Assembly (NCBI RefSeq): GCF_900460955.1
Contig: NZ_UFUW01000001.1
Location: forward strand, 496,001-560,000
Direction of reading: 5' to 3'
Source of the DNA: Cardiobacterium valvarum
GTDB lineage: Bacteria; Pseudomonadota; Gammaproteobacteria; Cardiobacteriales; Cardiobacteriaceae
DNA: 64,000 bases
Part shown: piece after piece, positions 17,432 through 26,142 of the stretch
Layout: each line of letters begins with the position of its first letter
Position numbering within the stretch: position 1 is the first letter of the stretch
Position numbers and translations under genes: made by a program
The notes under the pieces: generated by a model
Database searches by the model: none
Told to the model about the DNA's origin: nothing
Seen by the model: the letters and a program-made list of their open reading frames with translations, nothing else

Positions 17432-17462
17432 CTTGTGGCAGACTTAAAAGGAGTTATGACAT

Positions 17463-18506
17463 ATGTTGGGAAAACCTGAGATTATCGGGGTAGATATCGG
17501 GCAATACAGCATCAAAATTGCCCGGGTCAAACAGTCCGGTAAAAGCTTTACCGCGAATCACCTCGCTTACGAAGTGATACCGCCGGATGTACGTCAGCAG
17601 CGGGATCGCGTTACCTTAGGCAGAATCGTTGCGGCGACCTTGAAAAAACAAAAACTTTCCAAAGGACTGCCGGTGCTGCATATCAATACCGGCGACGCCA
17701 TCATGCGGGAAGTTACCGTAGATGCAGGTTTGCGCGGCAACGAACTGGAAGGTGCTATCGAACTCGAACTGAACGATGCCATCCCTTTTGGCATGGATCA
17801 AGTCTATTTCGACTTCGACGAAGTGCCCAATAAAAAAGGTACCCGCCTCGTAGTCGCTGTACGCCGTGATGTTGCTGACGAAAAAACTGCACTGCTCAAC
17901 AATCTGCCTAAGACCTTTACTGCACCCCATGTGGATGTTGATGCTTTCGCCTTCAACCGTGTTCTGAATTATGTCGTCAGAAATGACAGCGCTGTTGGAA
18001 GGGGGGGGCGTGTCATGTTAATTGATATTGGTTTCAACCGCAGTCGTTTCTATGTCTGCAAAGGCGGTGAACTGTTGTTCAGTCGCGAACAGCAAATTGG
18101 CGGTAATACCGTGAACGAAATCATCATGGATGTTTTCGACATTGACGCCGAATCGGCGGAGAACAGGAAAATTGGTCGCAGCTTTGGCGATGAATACAGA
18201 GATTTAGTCCTGACCCCTTATGTGCAGACCTTCACAGAACAGCTGCATTTGGCGATGGATTTCTACGAAGCTAATAACGTCAGCGAAAGCAGTGATCCAC
18301 TGCGGGCCATTTATCTAACCGGCGGTGGTTCACGACTGAGCGGCTTTGTAGAAGCACTGGGGGCTGCAAACGTTTCCCATAACATCAGATTGTTGAATTT
18401 AGCACCGTATATCAAACTGTCCGGTTCGCAACGATCAGATGAAACCTTGCAGTCTGGTATCAATCACGCCTTGGCAATAGGCTTAGCGATGGAAGGCACA
18501 AACTAA
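17463..18506 (+). CDS. pilM: Type IV pilus assembly ATPase-fold protein PilM
   Basis: Actin-like cytoplasmic protein of the type IV pilus alignment complex; it binds the N-terminal tail of PilN. The 347-residue product opens with IIGVDIGQYSIKIARV (phosphate 1 loop). It also has MLIDIGFNRSRFYVCKGGELLFSRE (second actin-type loop) and YLTGGGSRLSGF near the C-terminus. The ATG follows AAAGGAGTTATGACAT. The stop overlaps the pilN start (TAATGG). It leads pilMNOPQ. Confidence 0.95.
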   Translation: MLGKPEIIGVDIGQYSIKIARVKQSGKSFTANHLAYEVIPPDVRQQRDRVTLGRIVAATLKKQKLSKGLPVLHINTGDAIMREVTVDAGLRGNELEGAIELELNDAIPFGMDQVYFDFDEVPNKKGTRLVVAVRRDVADEKTALLNNLPKTFTAPHVDVDAFAFNRVLNYVVRNDSAVGRGGRVMLIDIGFNRSRFYVCKGGELLFSREQQIGGNTVNEIIMDVFDIDAESAENRKIGRSFGDEYRDLVLTPYVQTFTEQLHLAMDFYEANNVSESSDPLRAIYLTGGGSRLSGFVEALGAANVSHNIRLLNLAPYIKLSGSQRSDETLQSGINHALAIGLAMEGTN

Positions 18507-19123
18507 TGGCTAGAAAATTTAACCTGCAACCGTGGCGAGCACAACGTCGCGAAGAACAAAGAAAAACTTTCGCCTACGCAACCATAGCAATAGTTATTGC
18601 CTGTGCGCTTGCATTAGCTGCTAATTATTGGTATGAAACCCAATATATAGAGCAACAGGAAGCGGCTAAGGAGCAGATAAAGAGCGAAACCGCAAAACTG
18701 TCTAAAGCTAAAAGCGAAGTTGAACGACTGAAAGAATTGAACAGACAAGTCAATTTGCAGATTGAAGTTATTCAAGGATTACAGGCACAACGCGGTTTAG
18801 TTACTGAAATGCTTGATTATGTAGCAAAAAATACACCGGAAACTATCTTTTTGCGATCCGTTGATTACCAAGCTGGTGGAATTGGCCAGGACGGAAAAGT
18901 TGCAATCAAAGGTATTGCAATGAATGACAGTGCGGTAGCGCAATTTATTCGTAATATGGAAAAATTCTCCTATTTCTCGCCGCCGGCTAATGTAGAAAGA
19001 ATTACGGGTACAGTTGGTGATGAAAAGAGTTTTACTGTACCCCCGAACAGCGAAGTAAAAGAATTTGTTATTCATGTAAAAGTGAAGCGTGAATCTACCA
19101 CTACAGAAGGAGGTCAGGGATGA
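18506..19123 (+). CDS. pilN: Type IV pilus inner-membrane protein PilN
   Basis: A 205-residue bitopic protein. Residues 1-15 (MARKFNLQPWRAQRR) hold the conserved INLLPWR-like PilM-binding tail. One transmembrane helix is at about 25-42, then a coiled coil (EQIKSETAKLSKAKSEVERL) and a ferredoxin-like periplasmic domain. It dimerises with PilO. Base composition becomes clearly AT-richer here than in rseP. It overlaps pilM by one base and pilO by four. Confidence 0.93.
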   Translation: MARKFNLQPWRAQRREEQRKTFAYATIAIVIACALALAANYWYETQYIEQQEAAKEQIKSETAKLSKAKSEVERLKELNRQVNLQIEVIQGLQAQRGLVTEMLDYVAKNTPETIFLRSVDYQAGGIGQDGKVAIKGIAMNDSAVAQFIRNMEKFSYFSPPANVERITGTVGDEKSFTVPPNSEVKEFVIHVKVKRESTTTEGGQG

Positions 19124-19770
19124 AATTTGTATCACCGGGTCAGCTAGATACCAGTAATCCTGGGACTTGGCCAATATATTATAAGATCATATTATGGGTG
19201 GCTCTTATTGGTCTTGGCGCATTTGTTTATAATAAATTTGTCCGAGAACCCTTAATGGAACAACAAAGCGCAAACCAGGCTGAAATCGATTCCTTAAAGG
19301 CACAATATAAACAGCTATATCAATATACGCAGGATTTGCCAAAATATCAGGAACGTTCGGCAGAACTGGTTGCTATCCTAAAATCTTTGCTGGAATTTCT
19401 GCCCTCACAGGATGAAATGCCTGATTTGATTGATAATGTATATGAGTCAGGAATTGATAATAATATTATCTTCAATCAGTTCCAGCCGAAAGCTGATGTG
19501 AAGTTGAGCTTTTATGATGTTAAACCTATTGATTTGGATGCAGATACTAAATATGCGAATTTTTCTCAATTTACTAGTAGAATATCTGCCTTGCAACGTA
19601 TCTTGAATGTCTCTGATATGTCAATTAAGATTGATGAAAAAGATCCAAATAAATTATCCATTAAAAGTCAGTTGCAAACTTATGTCTATAACCAAAACCT
19701 GGATGAGTTCCTCAAACAGGATATAAGCCAGCTCAAGAATAGTGGAGGGGAAAATGCAAATGGCCAATAA
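19120..19770 (+). CDS. pilO: Type IV pilus inner-membrane protein PilO
   Basis: A 216-residue partner of PilN. A transmembrane helix lies at about 21-40 (IILWVALIGLGAFVYNKF). It is followed by a coiled coil and a periplasmic domain with the family's DLPKYQERSAELVAILKSLLEFLP pattern. The ATG overlaps the pilN stop. The 3' end overlaps the pilP start by 17 bases. Confidence 0.92.
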   Translation: MKFVSPGQLDTSNPGTWPIYYKIILWVALIGLGAFVYNKFVREPLMEQQSANQAEIDSLKAQYKQLYQYTQDLPKYQERSAELVAILKSLLEFLPSQDEMPDLIDNVYESGIDNNIIFNQFQPKADVKLSFYDVKPIDLDADTKYANFSQFTSRISALQRILNVSDMSIKIDEKDPNKLSIKSQLQTYVYNQNLDEFLKQDISQLKNSGGENANGQ

Positions 19771-20335
19771 GTCAATATTGTATCAGTTTGCGATATTGCC
19801 ACTCGCTATCTGTTTTACTACAGGATTCATTGGAAGTAATCCCGAAACTGAAGCGACCCAATTCATTCAAGACACCCAGAATACCGTCAAGCCGAGTGCC
19901 AATCTGGATTTGGGACCATTGCCAGTGAACCAGGAATATCATCCTTATGTCTATAGCGCGGAAGATGCTGATCCGTTTGCACTAAAGTCGTTTGTAGTTG
20001 ATGCAAGTGTGCCGGCAGATGGTAGTACTAATGCTTGTAGCGACGATGATTGTGGTGACGGCGCCCCCACACCCCATGAAAAATATTTTCTTGAAAATTA
20101 CGAGTTAAATCAATTATGGATGGTGGGTACTGTTCTCAAGAAGAATCAACGGCGTGCGGCTTTGATCCAAACGCCGGATGCCGGTGTGGTTAATGTCGTA
20201 CAGGGCGAATACATGGGAAAAAATAATGGCCTGATTATCTCAATCAAGCCCGACCAAGTTGTAGTACGTGAGAAACATAGAATTCCGCGCGGTTGGCAGA
20301 ATAGAATTGCCATTTTGGAATTATTTACTTATTGA
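19754..20335 (+). CDS. pilP: Type IV pilus pilotin-like protein PilP
   Basis: Links the PilNO inner-membrane complex to the PilQ secretin. The start at 19754 (MQMANKSILYQF) has GGAGGGG just upstream and overlaps pilO. It gives 193 residues. A hydrophobic N-terminus is followed by a disordered stretch, and the conserved beta domain lies at about 110-190 (QLWMVGTVLKKNQRRAALI, GVVNVVQGEYMGKNNGLI). Most PilP proteins are lipoproteins. Here the only nearby cysteine is in LAIC, with Ile at -1, which is a poor lipobox, so lipidation is doubtful. Confidence 0.9.
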   Translation: MQMANKSILYQFAILPLAICFTTGFIGSNPETEATQFIQDTQNTVKPSANLDLGPLPVNQEYHPYVYSAEDADPFALKSFVVDASVPADGSTNACSDDDCGDGAPTPHEKYFLENYELNQLWMVGTVLKKNQRRAALIQTPDAGVVNVVQGEYMGKNNGLIISIKPDQVVVREKHRIPRGWQNRIAILELFTY

Positions 20336-20353
20336 TTTTTAGAGGTTATGGAT

Positions 20354-22561
20354 ATGAAACATATTTTTACCGGTAGCTTATTGTTGCTTTCTTCAAGTCT
20401 GTATGCGGCTAGTATTAGCGGTGTAGAACATGGTAGTGGTGCTGGTGGATATCAGGTGATATTCAAAAATGCCGGAGTCAAGCCACAGGCCTTTAATACA
20501 GATTCCTCTATTGTGCTGGATTTCCCCAACACGACTTCCAGTATGAGAAGCCGTGGCGTTGATGTTGCGCAAAATGGTATTTATAACGTTGAAGTTATAC
20601 CGGGACAAGGACGTACGCGTGCCGTTATTAATCTGTCTGCACCGACGACATATAACGTTAGCCTGCAAGGGCAAGATGTTGTCGTTAGTGTGGCTGCCAA
20701 TACCGGGCGGGTAGCAAAACCTGCAAATAATAATGCTACTGGTGGATTCCGCGGAGCTGTTAACAGGCAAGTTGGTGTTGGTACGGCAACTGTGGGTCGG
20801 GGGGTCAATACGGTTACTGCACTTGCTCCTAAATTCAATAAGTTGGGGAATGGTAACGGTGCTCAGTTTACATTCAATCTTCCTTCTCCCGATACCGTTG
20901 TTAATCTCCGTAAGGATGGCAATCGTGTTGTTGCTGAGATTCCAGGTATCAGCATAGCTAATAATGAGCAGAAACAACTGGATGTACGCGATTACAGCAC
21001 GCCTGTCAATACGGCAACGATTCAAAGAGCTGGTCGTGGTGCCAAGATAACCCTAGATATGGGTGGCAATGCCTATGAATTCGTAAACTACCAGAGCGGT
21101 ACGGCTTATACGATTGAAATTAGAAAACCGGCACAAAGTACTCAAGATCGTAAAGTGCAGGAACTGCTGGGCTTTGGCAGTGGTAAGCAATATCGAGGCG
21201 AGCCTTTATCTTTGAACTTCCAGGATATTGAAGTGCGTGCTGTCTTACAAATCATCTCGGAATTCACCAAAAACAATATCGTGGTTAGTGATGGTGTGAC
21301 TGGCAATATCACTTTGCGTTTGGATAATGTGCCTTGGGATCAAGCGCTGGATATTATTCTGAAAACCAAAGGACTGGATAAACGCGAAAGTGGTGGTGTC
21401 ATCTATGTTGCTACCTTGGATGAATTAAGAGATTCTGAGCTAAAAGTTCTCTCAACTCTCAAAGAGAAAAGGGATTTGACGCCTACGCGCATTGATCGCA
21501 TCCAAGTGCAATTCGCGCGTGCTATAGATCTTAAGAAACTCATAGAAGAAGCTAAGAAGAATTCAAGTTCTTCTACGAGTGGAACCTCATATAATAATAC
21601 AGTAGATTCTATTCTTTCTGACCGTGGTTCAGTATCAGTTGATGAAAGAACCAATACCCTTATCGTTAATGATATTCCGGAAAAAATCCAGGCAGTACGC
21701 GAACTTGTTGCCGAACTGGATAAACCGGTTAAACAGGTGTTGATTGATTCTCGGATTGTGCTCACCGAAGATAACTATGCCCGTGATTTGGGTGCTCGTT
21801 TCGGTGTTTCTTTCGTTAACCCTAATAGAAACAGTTTAGTTGCGGGCAGTGGTAAAAATGAGGCGACAACAAAATTAGCCCTTGATACGCTGAATGGAAC
21901 CACGCCGAGAACTCTACCGGATTTGTCTAACCGCTTGGGTGTCAATATGCCGGTTACTTCTGGTTCAGGAAATCCCGCCAGTTATGGTCTGTCTATCCTG
22001 AGCGGTGATTTCTTGGTGGACCTGGAACTCTCTGCGCTGCAAACTGAAGGCCGCGTAGAAATCCTTTCCAGCCCGCGTGTTGTAACCCAGGACGGTGCAG
22101 TCGCTGAAGTATGGTCAGGTACCGAAGTGCCGATTGTCACCAAAGATGAAGATGGCACCAATAATCTGGAAACCGTGACCGCAGCCTTGCGTTTGAATGT
22201 TACCCCGCGTATCGCGCCGAATAACATGGTAGATATGGAATTGAACATCAACAATGATGAGTTAGGTAATAATGTTTCAGTTGCGGGACAAACGCAAGTT
22301 ACCAAGCTGACTAGTGGCGTGAAAACCAATGTCTTGGTGGATAACGGTGAGACAATTGTCTTGGGTGGTGTTTATAAGCAAACGCAAAAGGCTTCTACCA
22401 ATAAAGTTCCGCTTTTGGGTGATATTCCGGTCATCGGCAATGCCTTCAAGAAAAACTCACGTACCTTCAATAAGAGTGAAATGCTGATTTTTGTCACCCC
22501 GCGTATTGTTGATAAGCGCTTGGTGGATAATGACAAGTTCTCCAACTTGCCAAGCCGATAA
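20354..22561 (+). CDS. pilQ: Type IV pilus secretin PilQ
   Basis: Outer-membrane channel for the type IV pilus, and in competent species for DNA. The start at 20354 (MKHIFTGSLLLLSSSLYA) has a signal peptide and the right distance to AGAGG. An ATG two codons earlier is too close. An AMIN domain lies at about 20-260, a secretin/TonB short N-terminal domain at 290-350 (LSLNFQDIEVRAVLQIISEF), and N0/N1 repeats to 460. The C-terminal secretin core carries VEILSSPRVVTQDGAVAEV and VDNGETIVLGGVYK. It is the last gene of pilMNOPQ. A terminator follows. Confidence 0.95.
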   Translation: MKHIFTGSLLLLSSSLYAASISGVEHGSGAGGYQVIFKNAGVKPQAFNTDSSIVLDFPNTTSSMRSRGVDVAQNGIYNVEVIPGQGRTRAVINLSAPTTYNVSLQGQDVVVSVAANTGRVAKPANNNATGGFRGAVNRQVGVGTATVGRGVNTVTALAPKFNKLGNGNGAQFTFNLPSPDTVVNLRKDGNRVVAEIPGISIANNEQKQLDVRDYSTPVNTATIQRAGRGAKITLDMGGNAYEFVNYQSGTAYTIEIRKPAQSTQDRKVQELLGFGSGKQYRGEPLSLNFQDIEVRAVLQIISEFTKNNIVVSDGVTGNITLRLDNVPWDQALDIILKTKGLDKRESGGVIYVATLDELRDSELKVLSTLKEKRDLTPTRIDRIQVQFARAIDLKKLIEEAKKNSSSSTSGTSYNNTVDSILSDRGSVSVDERTNTLIVNDIPEKIQAVRELVAELDKPVKQVLIDSRIVLTEDNYARDLGARFGVSFVNPNRNSLVAGSGKNEATTKLALDTLNGTTPRTLPDLSNRLGVNMPVTSGSGNPASYGLSILSGDFLVDLELSALQTEGRVEILSSPRVVTQDGAVAEVWSGTEVPIVTKDEDGTNNLETVTAALRLNVTPRIAPNNMVDMELNINNDELGNNVSVAGQTQVTKLTSGVKTNVLVDNGETIVLGGVYKQTQKASTNKVPLLGDIPVIGNAFKKNSRTFNKSEMLIFVTPRIVDKRLVDNDKFSNLPSR

Positions 22562-22590
22562 GCAGCATTTACACTTTCCATACCACTTCG

Positions 22591-22610
22591 CCCCACCTTG
22601 GTGGGGTTTT
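22591..22610 (+). terminator. Rho-independent terminator between pilQ and gatB
   Basis: CCCCACC/GGTGGGG followed by TTTTCTTTT. It ends only 18 bases before the gatB start, so gatB has no room for a promoter downstream of it. Confidence 0.75.
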
Positions 22611-22627
22611 CTTTTGAGGATATTTCA

Positions 22628-24058
22628 ATGCGCTATGAACCCGTGATTGGTCTGGAATTGCATATTCAACTGGCGACCGCAAGCAAACTCTTTTCTCCTT
22701 CTTCTGCGACATTTGGCGCAGAACCCAATGCCCACGTCAATGAAATTGATCTGGGTTTTCCGGGGGTATTGCCAGTATTAAATGCGCAGGCAGTGCGATT
22801 TGCGACGTTGTTCGGGCTGGCGATTGGTGCGGAAATCAACCCGCACGCCTTCTTCATGCGCAAGAATTATTTTTACCCCGACCTGCCGAAAGGCTATCAG
22901 ATCAGCCAGCTGGACGATGCTATCATTCGTGGCGGCGTGGTGACGGTTGAGACAGCAGACGGTGTGCGCAAGGTGCGCATCAATCGCGGACAGCTGGAAG
23001 AAGATGCCGGCAAATCGGTGCATGATGCCTTTCCCGACCGTACAGGTATTGACCTCAACCGCGCCGGAGTGCCGCTAATTGAGCTGGTTTCCGAACCGGA
23101 TTTGCGCTCGGCGGCGGAAGCGGTGGCCTATATGCGCCAGTTGCACCACCTCGTGCGCTACCTCGGCATCAGCGACGGCAACATGCAGGAAGGCTCCTTC
23201 CGTTGCGATGCCAACGTATCCATCCGTGCCGCAGGCAGCGATGACCTCAACCCGCGCGTCGAGCTGAAAAACATCAACTCCTTCCGCTTCGTCGAGCAGG
23301 CCATCAACCTGGAAATCGAACGGCAGAGTGACCTCATGGACAGCGGCAAAGCCGTCGAGCAGGAAACCCGCCTGTTTGATCCCGACCGCATGGAAACCCG
23401 CACCATGCGCAGCAAAGAAGAAGCCAACGACTACCGCTACTTTCCTGATCCCGACCTGCTGCCGCTTGACCTTGCTCCGGAGTGGATTGAAGAAACGCGC
23501 GCCATGCTGCCGGAGCTGCCGCAGGCGCGGGCGGAGCGCTACCGGCAGGATTACGGCCTGGATGCGGACGCCATCCAGTTCATCCTGCAGATGCGTGACA
23601 TGGCTGATTACTACGACACACTGACAGCGGCCTGTGGCGACGGCAAACTGGCGGCAAACTGGATGCAGGGCGAATTCGCACGGCTGTACAACGAACACGC
23701 GGGCAGCATCAAAGACATCCCGCTCACGGCTGCGCGCTTCGCCGGCCTGCTGCAACGCGTGCAGGACAACACCATCTCCGCCTCCGCCGCGAAAAAACTG
23801 CTGCCGCAACTGTGGGCGGGTGATGCCACGGCGGACGAACTGATTGACGCACAAGGCCTGCGCCAGGTGAATGACGACGGGCAAATCGCCGCCTGGGTGG
23901 ACGAAGTCATCGCCGCGCACCCCGAACAAGCCGCCGCCTACCGCGCGGGACAAGGCAAAATGCTCGGCTTCCTCACCGGACAAGTGCTGAAACGTTCACA
24001 AGGTCAGGCGAACCCGAAAACCGTCAACGCCCTGCTGCAAGAAAAACTCAAAGCCTGA
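22628..24058 (+). CDS. gatB: Asp/Glu-tRNA(Asn/Gln) amidotransferase subunit B
   Basis: Part of GatCAB, which converts Glu-tRNA(Gln) or Asp-tRNA(Asn) to the correct amide form. The start at 22628 (MRYEPVIGLELHIQL) follows TTGAGGAT and gives 476 residues, the family length. A longer in-frame start at 22598 lies in the terminator. The signature DLPKGYQISQ is present, with GxxxNRAGVPLIELVSEPDL, and the C-terminal YqeY-like tail ends FLTGQVLKRSQGQANPKTV. gatC and gatA are not adjacent, unlike many genomes. Confidence 0.96.
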   Translation: MRYEPVIGLELHIQLATASKLFSPSSATFGAEPNAHVNEIDLGFPGVLPVLNAQAVRFATLFGLAIGAEINPHAFFMRKNYFYPDLPKGYQISQLDDAIIRGGVVTVETADGVRKVRINRGQLEEDAGKSVHDAFPDRTGIDLNRAGVPLIELVSEPDLRSAAEAVAYMRQLHHLVRYLGISDGNMQEGSFRCDANVSIRAAGSDDLNPRVELKNINSFRFVEQAINLEIERQSDLMDSGKAVEQETRLFDPDRMETRTMRSKEEANDYRYFPDPDLLPLDLAPEWIEETRAMLPELPQARAERYRQDYGLDADAIQFILQMRDMADYYDTLTAACGDGKLAANWMQGEFARLYNEHAGSIKDIPLTAARFAGLLQRVQDNTISASAAKKLLPQLWAGDATADELIDAQGLRQVNDDGQIAAWVDEVIAAHPEQAAAYRAGQGKMLGFLTGQVLKRSQGQANPKTVNALLQEKLKA

Positions 24059-24114
24059 CGGTGCGGGACAACCCCATGCCCTGCTGCGAAGCGCTATAAT
24101 TACCAACCTGCAAG

Positions 24115-24137
24115 ACGCCGCGCCAGCGGCGTTCTTT
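24115..24137 (+). terminator. Hairpin terminator after gatB
   Basis: ACGCCGC/GCGGCGT with a GCCA loop, then TCTTTATA. Ends the gatB transcript about 55 bases after the stop. The remainder to 24278 shows no gene. Confidence 0.7.
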
Positions 24138-24278
24138 ATAGCCAAAGCCCTTACTCCCTCATTCCGGGTTGGCGAGCCTCGCCGCATCAACCTGCATTGC
24201 CTTCGGCGCACCGCCTTGAATAAAAAAGTAATTACTCCGGCTATATGCAACAAAACCACATCACAAACCGAGAACCCC

Positions 24279-26102
24279 GTGACTGATATCCAAGACATAA
24301 ACAAAATCCGCAACATCGCCATCGTCGCTCACGTTGACCACGGCAAAACCACCCTCGTTGACCAACTCTTCCGCCAATCCGACACCCTCACCGAGCGCGC
24401 CGAAATCTACGAGCGCATGATGGACTCCATGGACCTCGAACGCGAACGCGGCATCACCATCATGGCGAAAAACACCGCCATCCGCTGGAAAGACTACCAA
24501 ATCAACATCGTGGACACCCCCGGACACGCCGACTTCGGTGGCGAAGTCGAGCGCGTCCTCTCCATGGTGGACAGCGTCCTCCTCCTTGTGGACGCCATGG
24601 ACGGCCCCATGCCGCAAACCCGCTTCGTCACCCAAAAAGCCTTCGACATGGGGCTGAATCCCATCGTCGTCATCAACAAAATCGACCGCCCCGGCGCGCG
24701 CGCCGACTGGGTGCTGAACGAAACCTTCGACCTCTTCGACCGCCTTGGCGCCACCGATGAACAACTCGACTTCCCCATCATCTACGCCTCCGGCCTGAAC
24801 GGCTACGCCGGCGACAACCCCGACATCCGCAGCGGCGACATGACACCGCTCTTCGAAGCCATCGTCAACCACGTCAAACCGCCGCAAGTCGAACGCGACA
24901 AACCCTTCCGCATGCAAGTCTCCTCGCTTGACTACTCCAGCTACACCGGTGTCATCGGCATTGGCCGCATCGGACGCGGCAGCATCAGCAGCAACACCCA
25001 GGTCAAAATCATCGGCCGCGACGGCGGCATCCGTAACGGCCGCATCCTGCAAATCTACAAATTCCTCGGCCTGGAAAAAGTCGAAGTCGACAGCGCCGCC
25101 GCCGGTGACATCATCTCCTTCACCGGCATTGACCCGCTCTACATCTCCGACACCCTCTGCGACCCGAACCACGTCGAAGCCCTGCCGCACCTCTCCGTGG
25201 ACGAGCCGACCATGAGCATGACCTTCCAGGTCAACAACTCCCCCTTCGCCGGACGCGAAGGCAAATTCGTCACCAGCCGGCAAATCAAAGAACGCCTGGA
25301 GCGCGAACTCATCCACAACGTCGCCCTGCGCGTCGAAGAAATGGACGACCCCGACAAATTCAAAGTCAGCGGCCGGGGCGAACTGCACCTCTCCGTGCTC
25401 ATCGAAACCATGCGGCGCGAAGGCTACGAACTCGGCGTCTCGCGTCCCGAAGTCATCTACAAAGAAATCGACGGCGAAATCCACGAACCCTACGAATTCG
25501 TCGTCCTTGACCTTGACGAACAGCACCAGGGAGCGGTGATGGAACGCATGGGCGAGCGCAAAGGCGAACTGCGCAACATGATGCCGGACGGAAAAGGCCG
25601 CATCCGCCTCGAATACCTCATCCCGACGCGCGGCCTCATCGGCTTCCAGACCGAATTCATGACCCTCACCTCCGGCAGCGGGCTCAAATTCCAGACCTTC
25701 GACCACTACGCGCCGAAAAAAGAAGGCCTGGGCAAAACACGGCACAACGGCGTGCTCGTCGCCATGGCGACCGGCAAAGCGCTGGCCTACGCCCTCTTCA
25801 ACCTGCAAGAACGCGGCCGCCTCTTCATCGGCCACGGCGACGAAGTGTACGAAGGCATGGTCATCGGCATCCACAGCCGCGACAACGACCTCACCGTCAA
25901 CCCGCTCAAAGCCAAACAGCTGACCAACATCCGCGCGGCAGGTTCGGACGAAAACCTCATCCTCACCCCGCCGATCCGCAACACCCTCGAACAGGCGCTG
26001 GAATTCATTGACGATGACGAACTCGTCGAAGTCACGCCCAAATCCGTGCGCATCCGCAAAAAACTGCTCACCGAAAACGAACGGAAAAAAGCGAAGCGAT
26101 AA
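24279..26102 (+). CDS. typA: Ribosome-associated GTPase TypA/BipA
   Basis: Translational GTPase of the EF-G family that acts on ribosomes under stress and cold. A GTG start at 24279 ([16 protein letters not shown]) gives 607 residues, the same as E. coli BipA. An in-frame TTG 21 codons upstream would add unrelated sequence. G1 is [10 protein letters not shown]2/G3 are ERGITI and DTPGHADF, and G4 is NKIDRPGAR. The BipA-specific C-terminal domain follows ([27 protein letters not shown]). The Shine-Dalgarno sequence is weak. Confidence 0.95.
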   Translation: MTDIQDINKIRNIAIVAHVDHGKTTLVDQLFRQSDTLTERAEIYERMMDSMDLERERGITIMAKNTAIRWKDYQINIVDTPGHADFGGEVERVLSMVDSVLLLVDAMDGPMPQTRFVTQKAFDMGLNPIVVINKIDRPGARADWVLNETFDLFDRLGATDEQLDFPIIYASGLNGYAGDNPDIRSGDMTPLFEAIVNHVKPPQVERDKPFRMQVSSLDYSSYTGVIGIGRIGRGSISSNTQVKIIGRDGGIRNGRILQIYKFLGLEKVEVDSAAAGDIISFTGIDPLYISDTLCDPNHVEALPHLSVDEPTMSMTFQVNNSPFAGREGKFVTSRQIKERLERELIHNVALRVEEMDDPDKFKVSGRGELHLSVLIETMRREGYELGVSRPEVIYKEIDGEIHEPYEFVVLDLDEQHQGAVMERMGERKGELRNMMPDGKGRIRLEYLIPTRGLIGFQTEFMTLTSGSGLKFQTFDHYAPKKEGLGKTRHNGVLVAMATGKALAYALFNLQERGRLFIGHGDEVYEGMVIGIHSRDNDLTVNPLKAKQLTNIRAAGSDENLILTPPIRNTLEQALEFIDDDELVEVTPKSVRIRKKLLTENERKKAKR

Positions 26103-26117
26103 CACCACAGACAAGGG

Positions 26118-26142
26118 CAGGGAGGGGCAACACCCCGCCCTG
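26118..26142 (+). promoter_or_regulatory. GC-rich hairpin after typA
   Basis: CAGGG-A-GGGG / CCCC-G-CCCTG with a CAACA loop, one mismatch and no T run. It covers the ribosome-site-like GGAGGGG and the likely CTG start of the next frame, so it could restrain translation or act as a weak terminator. Confidence 0.5.

Larger units (their letters stand above)
16992..17462 (+). other. 470-base intergenic region between rseP and pilM
   Basis: Contains two reverse-orientation CAAGCGG-type repeats (about 17005-17045), the rseP terminator, and then an AT-rich leader. TGGCAGGTTCTACGCA at 17121-17136 has the GG/GC spacing of a sigma-54 (-24/-12) promoter, and TACAAT at 17180-17185 could be a sigma-70 -10. 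Both are weak. A structured leader lies at 17363-17431. No convincing gene is seen. The longest ATG frame (from 17168) is only 25 codons with no ribosome site. Confidence 0.5.
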
